64,000 nucleotides of DNA from Posidonia oceanica (lineage: Eukaryota > Streptophyta > Magnoliopsida > Alismatales > Posidoniaceae). Of the stretch, positions 57,484 to 64,000 are shown piece after piece. The DNA lies in the NCBI GenBank assembly GCA_037176725.1, contig JAZBRS010000076.1:116703001-116767000 (forward strand), given 5' to 3'. The notes beneath the pieces were generated by a model. That model was not told the DNA's origin. It searched no databases and saw only the letters and a list, made by a program, of their open reading frames with translations. Within the stretch, counting starts at the first letter, position 1, and each line of letters opens with the position of its first letter. A program made the position numbers and the translations under genes.

Positions 57484-58993
57484 TTGGGGGCGACCCTTGC
57501 TTTGCAGATCGCTTCTTCTCTGTTCCCTCTCTTGCATTCTCACCCCTTGTACATCTTCATACATCTCATTGTCCTATCTCTTGCATTTTCACCACTGTAC
57601 ATCTCCATGCATTCCTCCCTTTTCAAGCATATCTTCTTCAAAAATAATAAAAAATCATCATCATCATCGATCAATCATGCCTAACCATCGGCCTAGTGAT
57701 GAAAACCGGAATTGCTTGCCTGCTCTGAAAGGAGTCTACCCTACCTCACCTGACACTACTTAGATGTCCTAGCTAGTGAGGGAGCCACCACTCAGTGAGC
57801 ACAAGCGAAATGCCCAAACTCCTAAGGACTTGCACCTCTAGAGGGAGGAAAAATGCTAGGGTATAACTGAGAGTGTGAGCCAGAAAAGAACACATGTCTA
57901 AGCATGGGTGCAAAAGAAAAAAAAAGGAATAGAAGGCAAAGATAGGAGTCGGCCCTAGAGATAGAGGGGTGCAGTACAACCCTGTTCCTCCCAGTTGCCT
58001 TGGAGAAGACCCAAAATTCACACTTGGGAATCTACAAGCCCTACAAGGCCTAGTCCCCCTCGTCTCAAAGCCAGGCACCCATTACCTCTAGGTCAAGAAG
58101 AGTGGAAACCTACGAGCCAAAAAAAAGAGAAGGGGGAAAGAAGGAAAAAGGAGAAGAGAAAAAGAAAAAAAAAGACAAGCAAAAGAAAAAGAAGAGAACA
58201 AAAAGAAAAGAAAAAAAGAGGACAAAAGTCAACCCTAGAAATAAAGGCAAGTAGCGTGATCCTGCCCCCTTTCACTTACCTTAGAGAGGAGTCAAAGCCC
58301 AAGCCTGAATAGTCTACAAATCCCATGAGGCCTAGCCACCCTTGTTTAGCAGCAGCTCCCCAGCTTCAAACCAGGTGTCCATTACCTCCAAGCTAGGAAT
58401 AGGGGGAATCCTGCACATCTATGAGGGAGCAAACAAGAAAGAAATGAAAAGAATAGGTGTAGGTCCTTGAGAGTTTGACATGGTGCCTATCCTCACTACA
58501 CTACCAATACTCTTCCCAGAGTGCCACCAACAAGTTAGGAGTTCGAGTAGAGTCCAGTGAGTCAGGGACCACTCTCTTCCTCCACAACGGGCGCCAAGCA
58601 CTCCGTATGCTGAGGGCAAAGCATATCAATCATAAATCATGCATATCTGCATCACCAATCATTCCTTTTCCTTCTATCATTCCACTCTGCAAAACTTGCC
58701 CCAACACTGAGACAGTACTCCTACTAAGCACATGTTGACCTCCTTCGAGCAATGCTGGTCCAGAACTCCTACCAGCCCTTTCCTTTGCAGGCAGAATCCC
58801 CTTTGTTTGAATACATGTAGCCTCTGCGTTTTGAATGCTAACTGCTGAACATGTTGAACTGCTTTACTAGCTTCAGAATCTACTTCCTTATCAGTCAATG
58901 ATTATATGCCTGTTTGTGATCTAAATATCCACAGCCTTGGTGACAGGTACTTGAAGATTCTGTAGCAGCTGCCTGCATTCTCCCTCTTGCGCA
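57484..58993 (+). other. D region between integrase and DUF7745-like gene
   Basis: No supported gene. It holds about two and a half copies of a 280-290-bp repeat: an A/G-rich tract, then AGG(A)GTCGGCCCTAGAGATA-like sequence, then a CCATTACCTC block (57913-58110, 58190-58410, part again at 58430). ORFs 57995-58312 and 58093-58275 read through the purine tracts. From 58620 to 58990 nothing stands out. Confidence 0.6.
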
Positions 58994-59400
58994 ATGGGTT
59001 TCTCCACTCTAGTGACCCCGATGCATTGCTCCGAGACCCTACGGGAGTGGATCGGCAAGCTCACCGAAGATGACTGTGAGAAGTTGCGCCTATGGGGCAT
59101 TCCATCCAAACTTTTAAAGGCAGCTGATGTTGAAGTGAGCCGACATCTTTTGTGCACCATTGCAAGGTTTTGGAAACCAGTGCACCACGTCTTCCGCTTC
59201 GGCAGAATAGAGCTGACACCCACACTAGAGGAAGTACGCTGGATCTGCGGCTTCTCCAAGATCATGGGACCGCCTATCTTCATAAGGCGTGACAGACACA
59301 TCGCAGTCCCGAGCCAACTGTCTAGGCTCTCTACTAACGGCTACCAACAAAGACTAATCTGCTCCAATGGGCTCACGCCCATGCTCCGCCTAGCATACTT
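58994..59400 (+). pseudogene. DUF7745-like gene of D, cut by element G
   Basis: Sense-oriented extra gene of D. Open from 58994 (MGFSTLVTPMHCSETLREWI) without stops: KLRLWGIPSKLLKAADVEVS, RFWKPVHHVFRFGRIELTPT, LEEVRWICGFSKIMGP, ending near GLTPMLRL. It matches the C copy (13641-13240) along its length and diverges after PMLRL, near 59395, where G's LTR appears to begin. The remaining two thirds, seen in C, are absent. Function unknown. Confidence 0.75.
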
Positions 59401-60758
59401 TGATGAGACTATGGAAAAGCATGCTGAACGTAAATTGGTAGAGAGAGTTGTTTACACTAATAAAAACAAGATAAAAACAAAAAGAACATGACTACACAAA
59501 ATTATTCTAAATTATGAAAGCAATAACATGATTAAATCTAAACCAATACTAAAAGACAATGACTAAATTAAAGAAAGAGGTAGAAGAGATGGAGAAGATA
59601 AATCTAAACTAATAATAAAAGACAATGGCTAAATTAAAGAAAGAGGTAAAAGAGATGGAGAAGAACAATAAATCTTAGAGAGAAAATGAAATTACCATTG
59701 CTTGAAATTTGATATTACAAAGCTTGTATGCATGAAAAGATAAGAAGAAGACCCAAAGAAGAAGTATACAAAGTAGAAGCTCCCCCTTTCCTCTAACACA
59801 TTGGGTCTATTTATAGACTTACAAGGTTAATCCATGTTTGAAAACAAATCCGATTTAAATGACAAATATTCAATTCAAATACATAAAAGATATGTCGTTA
59901 TTGTGATCCTTGTAGAAGAATCAATCAAAGATATCAAATCCAGGTGCCTGGGAGGCGCCTAAACAGCCATCTAGTGCCTATGAGGCGCCCATATCTCCAA
60001 GATTGCACTGATTCGAAATCTTGTATTTATTTGAATTTTATCAGGTATCTTTTGAGAACTTGATTTTCGGGATTTGTCTTTCATGAGTACCTCTGACGGA
60101 TTAGTGTCCAATTTTTGCTTCTCCTTTATTAATTTATCTAATTACCTGGTTCCTGCACAAATTGCATAAAACACCCTCGAGAAGCATTATTTATAAACGT
60201 GAATAGGAATGACATATGCATGAATTATGTGACTATCACTTTGACTGAGTGCTTTTAATAAATTCCTGAAAGGATTAGTCCAGAAGCACATATATTTATG
60301 CAAATAGATATGATAATTTGGTCTATGAATTACATAATTATGCACTCATCTTCGTTGCGCAAGAGGTAGCACCTACACTGACACCTGCACACGCACTTGC
60401 ACCAGCATTCGCACACCCTGGTGTAGCTGACCCTTCCTCTTCTGAGCTTGCAGAATCCGAAGATGTCGGAACCTCAGGGGTCTTCTCCCTCACTCCTGTC
60501 CTCTCTGAGTCCAACTCCGCCCTGGTGGATCCTTCCGATCCCATCGGTGCAATCTCCTCTTCTCACCTTTCCTAGCTCACCCGGGGGATGCTCGAAGACG
60601 CAGCGGCAGCATCACCAACAAACTCGATCACAACACCATCCAGGTCTATATCTCCTTCAACCCCAGCAGCTCCAATGCTCCCCGCACTGCCATCAGCAGA
60701 TCCAATAACCCCAGCAGCTCCTATTTGGTCTATGAATTACATAATTATGCACTCATCA
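59400..60758 (-). repeat. 3' LTR of element G, with an internal insert
   Basis: Minus strand from 60758: TGATGAGTGCATAATTATG, a start seen in many plant LTRs, preceded by a purine-rich stretch. TATAAATA on the minus strand at 59815-59808. The 3' end is uncertain, between 59400 and 59440. The first 36 bases occur twice (60758-60722 and 60350-60315) with 371 unrelated bases between. A GGCGCC-rich motif is at 59940-59990 but without the N9/N7 spacing. Confidence 0.65.
60351..60721 (+). other. 371-bp insert between two copies of the LTR start
   Basis: Plus-strand reading is Pro/Ala/Thr/Ser-rich and open apart from one TAG at 60573 (THALAPAFAHPG-like and STPAAPMLPALPS-like runs). It has no match elsewhere in the window that I can see. 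It may be a piece of a gag or DUF7745-type protein tail. Confidence 0.5.
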
Positions 60759-61440
60759 AATACACCCAAGCCTACCTTTTGCTAGTCCCTGAGCAAAACA
60801 ACTAACAACGGAATACACAACATGGGTAAGGTGGTTAAGTTCAAATATCTACGATAGCTCGTTCCTTTTCCCCTTGAGTTCTAACTTTCCGTTTTAGGAA
60901 ACCTGATCATAGGACGCACTTGACAGTATTTTGCTTTGATTCGACTCATCAAGGTCCTACTCTCATTATGTGATCACTCAACAAGAGAACTTCTCTCAAG
61001 TGTATGAACGACAGAAATGTTCACACTAAGCCAATTAAGCACGGACCACAGAAGAGAAGATCTTCTAAAATAGGAAATAGGTCTCTTTAATAAGGATGGG
61101 GTAGAACCTAAGTCTTCTAACCTTTTCTTTCATGGCACACTTAACTTTTAAATAATTATTGATGCAATGGTGGTGGTGGTGATGATGAAGTGATAAAGTA
61201 GATGAAAGATGGATGGAAATAGTGATGGTGTCAATAATTATGAGACTTAGGAAATCTTTTCTAATAATTATGATCCTTTTTTTTCTTCACTCTCTTTTTT
61301 TTTTCTTTTGAATTGCAACACCAGAAGAGATTGTTTTGGACTTTATTTATTTTTCTTTCCTTAGTCTCATAATAATGTAGTGGTGGGTGATATGCGGTGA
61401 ATGGATGGTTATATGGTGATAAAGTATGGATTTGGTTTAT
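60759..61440 (-). other. 3' end of element G, internal noncoding part
   Basis: Minus strand leads to the LTR through GGGACTAGCAAAAGGTAGGC and GGGTGTATT, the usual pre-LTR context of this LTR type. The rest is AT-rich, with a (GGT)n-like tract at 61168-61185 and poly-T at 61275-61315. No gene. The rest of G would lie beyond the LINE. Confidence 0.6.
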
Positions 61441-62246
61441 TATGGGCCGCCCTCTGATCCTTCAAAAATGGTCTTTGGATTCGGATTTTGAGGTGGGTCA
61501 GTTGCAGACGATCCCACTATGGGTTAAGCTTCCATAGCTACCTATTCAGTTCTGCTCCTAGGGGATGCTTAGCAAAATTGCTGCGATGTTGGGGAAGCCC
61601 CTGATGATGGATGGTAACACAACTGATCAAGAGCGCCTGGATTATGCCCGCATCTGTGTGGAAGTTGGGCTGGATTTCAGTTCCCAACCAAACTCCCTAT
61701 TCTTAATAGGAGTACGGGTAAGAAGGACTTTATCCAAGTGGTGTATGACTGGCAGCCTTCGCCTTGTAAGGAGTGCTGCACGTTTGCCCATGACAATAAG
61801 GGATGCTCGGTGGTAAAGGCTAGTAAACTAGTGAAGGAGGTAGCACTGAAAATGGACAGTAGTCAGCCCCATTTGAAAGCAGGTCCTAGCACCCATGCCG
61901 GAGGGAAAACTGGGTTGAGTACCGTCAGCCTCGGATCTACTGGGAGGACTGAGGCACAAACTAGTCAGAATCATGCAACGGCTGTTCCAGAACCCTCTGT
62001 TGGTAAGAAAATGGTGTTGAGTATTACCAACGCTGGTTCAACCGAGAAAAGGAGCGCGGAGATAGCCATTGCTGATCCTAAGGAATTCCTGCCTTTGGCA
62101 GGGGGTTCTAAGACCATGGCTCCAAGCGTCAAGGATTCGATGATGGTCGAGCAGGTTTCGCTGTCGCCAAAGAATGTGTCTGGTGGCTCATCCATTAGGG
62201 GACCCTCCCAGAAGAAGAAGAAGGGGAAGGGTAAGGCCAAGCAGTA
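61441..62246 (+). pseudogene. LINE ORF1 (C-terminal part)
   Basis: Opens with GRPLILQKWS at 61445, in the middle of the DUF4283-type domain, so the element is 5'-truncated or its start is lost. LWVKLP-(TAG)-LPIQFC and MLSKIAAMLGKPLMMD follow. A frame change near 61700 leads to VVYDWQPSPCKECCTFAHDN with a CCHC knuckle (C-x2-C-x4-H-x4-C, about 61762-61805), then a Lys/Ser-rich tail ending in KKKKGKGKAK. RNA-binding protein of plant L1-type LINEs. Confidence 0.8.
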
Positions 62247-64000
62247 TCATGGAATGTGCAGGGGGCTAACTCGGGTGGCCGTCGGGTTATGCTAGCAGAT
62301 TCAATTGGGCTAGGGAAGTATGATGTGGTGTGCATCCTCGAGCACAAGCTCAAGATGGAGGATGCGATTGGTCATTTTGTGAATGCTTTGTGGCTGGGGG
62401 CGTTGGTTGCTCACAATTTGGCAACTGCCCCGAGCGACCGAATTTTGGTCCTTTGGAATGCAGCGACTGTTTCTATTGTTCTGACTGGGGAGATGGAGCA
62501 AGCTCTTTTCCTCCGAGCCAGTTTCGAGGGCAAGGCTTTCAAGCTTTCAGTGGTGTATGCTCGTAATAGGCCGCATGAGCGGATGGCCCTTTGGGCAGCG
62601 CTTCGGAGAGACTGGTTGCCTTCCTCGGATCCCGCCTTGCTGCCTTGGTTGTTGTGTGGTGACTTCAACTGTGTAAGGTGTCCCACTGAGCATGATGGCC
62701 CGGCAACTCCCATTGCTTCAGCTATGGATGCGTTCAATAGTTGGATTGATGAGGTGGGTATTATGGAGCTGCCTATGGTGGGAGGCCTGTTTACCTGGAC
62801 AGGAAGGTGGGGTCAGTCTCTGGTCAGGTCCTGCTTAGATTGATGCTTCATGTCTCCAGATTGGTTGTCTCTCTTTCCCGATAGCTGTGGCTTTGTTCAG
62901 GACCGGGATGCTTGCGATAATAGTCCACTGGAGCTGTGTTTTGGTGTCCGGCCCTTATGACTTCCTAAGTTGTTTAAAATTTTCAACCATTGGGTGGATC
63001 ACGCGGACTACACTTGCATGGTCCACGATGCTTGGAAGAGCTTGGTTATTGGCAATCCTATGTTTAGGTTTGTTATGAAGCTTGCCTCTACTAGGCAGAG
63101 CCTTGCGAAGTGGTCTCAGGCTACTTTTGGTGATGCTTGCAGGGAAGTGGCCCGGTTGAGGAAGAAGATCGCTGAAGTTGCTTTGTCAATTCAGCAGATT
63201 GACGAGGGGGTGGATATTGCTGCTGATAGCTGTGCTATTGCAGCACTTCAGGCTCAAGATGATGGTCTTTGGGCTCGGTTGAGGCTGGCCCTGGATCATG
63301 AGGAGAAGGTTGTGAGATAGCAGTCGCGGGTATTGTGGCTAAAGGATGGGGATTCCAATACCGTGTTCTTCCATCGATCCTTGGTGCTTCGGCATGCCTG
63401 GAATGAAATCCGGCAGGTGAAGAGCGAGGATGGTCATGCTCTCTGTGGGGATCAGATTAAGGTGGCAGCTCGACAGTTTTTCAGTCGTCTGCTGCGGTCT
63501 GGTGAGCAGGTGGAGTTGCTCCCTCCAGGCCTTATTAGCCATGAGATTTCTAAGGAGGACAATCAGTCTCTGATTTCGCCAGCGACGTTAGGGGAAGTCC
63601 GTGCCACCATCTGGGGTATGCATTCGGAGAAAGCTCCTAGGCCTGATGGGTTTCCTCCGAGATTCTTCTAGGCCTCCTGGGAGATAATCAAGAGGGATTT
63701 GCTTGCTGCTATTAATCATGTCCTAAGAACAGGCACGTTGCTGAAGTCAGTTAACCGCACGGTGCTGAAGTTGATTCCTAAGATAGTGGCGCCGGAAGGG
63801 TTTCAAGATTTCAAGCCCATTTTGCTGTGTAATGTCCTTTATAGGATATTATCTCGGCTCATTGCTAACCGCTTGAAGCCTCTTCTCTCTCGGTTAGTTA
63901 ACTCTGCTCAGAGTGTGTTTGTGCTAGGGTGAGCCATCACGGATGCGCTCCTTGCGGCTCATGAGGTGGTCAGCTGGTTCCATGTTCCTCAAGCCCACCC
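62247..64000 (+). pseudogene. LINE ORF2: endonuclease and start of RT
   Basis: Apurinic-type endonuclease from SWNVQGANSGG (62247), VVCILEHKLK, LLCGDFNCVRCPTEHDGPAT, GGLFTWTGRWG. Its final SDH motif reads CDNSPL near 62915, so the catalytic His is lost. The L1 middle region has SRVLWLKDGDSNTVFFHRS (63327). RT begins KAPRPDGFPPRFF, then LIPKIVAPEGFQDFKPILLC, NVLYRILSRLIANRLKPLL, SAQSVFVLG. Stops: TGA 62841, TAG near 62960, TAG 63318, TAG 63669 and TGA 63930, mostly at Arg or Gln positions. It runs off the window before the YADD box. Confidence 0.85.

Larger units (their letters stand above)
14048..59400 (+). mobile_element. Element D: Tat-type LTR retrotransposon, interrupted by E
   Basis: Order: LTR, PBS, gag, protease, long acidic linker, RT (split by E at 23578-54423), RNase H, archaeal-type RNase H, integrase, a tandem-repeat region, DUF7745-like gene. 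Removing 23578-54423 (E plus one copy of its ATGGC duplication) rejoins the RT gene with no frame change, because codon position 1 at 23577 meets position 2 at 54424. All genes carry stops, so D is dead. The 3' end is lost under element G near 59400, and no 3' LTR is visible. The length present without E is about 14.5 kb. Confidence 0.85.

Noticed and set aside
59401..59412. TGATGAG near the end of D's DUF7745-like gene as a plus-strand LTR start
   Set aside because: G's LTR clearly starts on the minus strand at 60758. The plus-strand heptamer is not followed by matching LTR sequence.
1..64000. tRNA, rRNA or intact host genes
   Set aside because: No cloverleaf or rRNA-like stretch was noticed by eye. 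Every recognisable coding region belongs to a mobile element or is a decayed PMD-type gene. A tRNAscan-SE run would settle the tRNA point.

Overview
The window is nuclear DNA of a flowering plant with a transposon-rich genome, probably a dicot. It holds no intact host gene. Almost all of it is LTR retrotransposons of the Ty3/gypsy Tat/Ogre type: pol carries a second, archaeal-type RNase H after the ordinary one, gag ends in a CxxH-GH-C zinc knuckle, the elements are very long, and extra ORFs lie between integrase and the 3' LTR. Species was not determined. Element letters A to G below are my own labels.

Layout. 1-3170 is the right part of a plus-strand LTR (LTR-1). 3171-3905 is a reversed fragment of a plant-mobile-domain (PMD) gene. 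3906-5890 and 5891-6738 are the 5' parts of two related plus-strand LTRs (A and B). 6739-14047 is the 3' half of a minus-strand element (C): LTR, polypurine tract, a 1.8-kb tandem array of hairpin repeats and a decayed DUF7745-like gene. At 14048 starts plus-strand element D (LTR, PBS, gag, protease, first part of RT). D is cut inside its RT gene by minus-strand element E (23578-54418, target duplication ATGGC on both sides), and its RT resumes in the same reading frame at 54424. E is Ogre-like, about 21 kb without its own insertion, with gag-pol in essentially one frame, two tandem retropepsin domains, and two PMD genes on the opposite strand, one with eight in-phase introns. E's leader is cut by plus-strand element F (43029-52565, target duplication GGAAT), a gag-only relative of E that can only move with enzymes supplied by another element. 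D then runs to about 59400 and ends in a DUF7745-like gene cut by the 3' LTR of another minus-strand element (G, to about 61440). The window closes with an L1-type LINE (61441-64000) running off the edge.

Relations. E and F form an autonomous/non-autonomous pair with similar LTRs, PBS, leader and 3' region. F's LTRs are about 97% alike by eye and E's clearly less, which fits the nesting order. Nearly every premature stop lies at a codon where the family has Gln, Trp or Arg, the C-to-T pattern expected from decay of methylated DNA.

The most unusual signal is a recurring 28-bp unit, GNCGCC-N9-GGCGNC-N7, with fixed spacing but free spacer sequence. It appears in the LTRs, leaders or 3' regions of C, D, E and F and beside the PMD genes. 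LTR-1 carries an analogous dyad with an 11-nt spacer.
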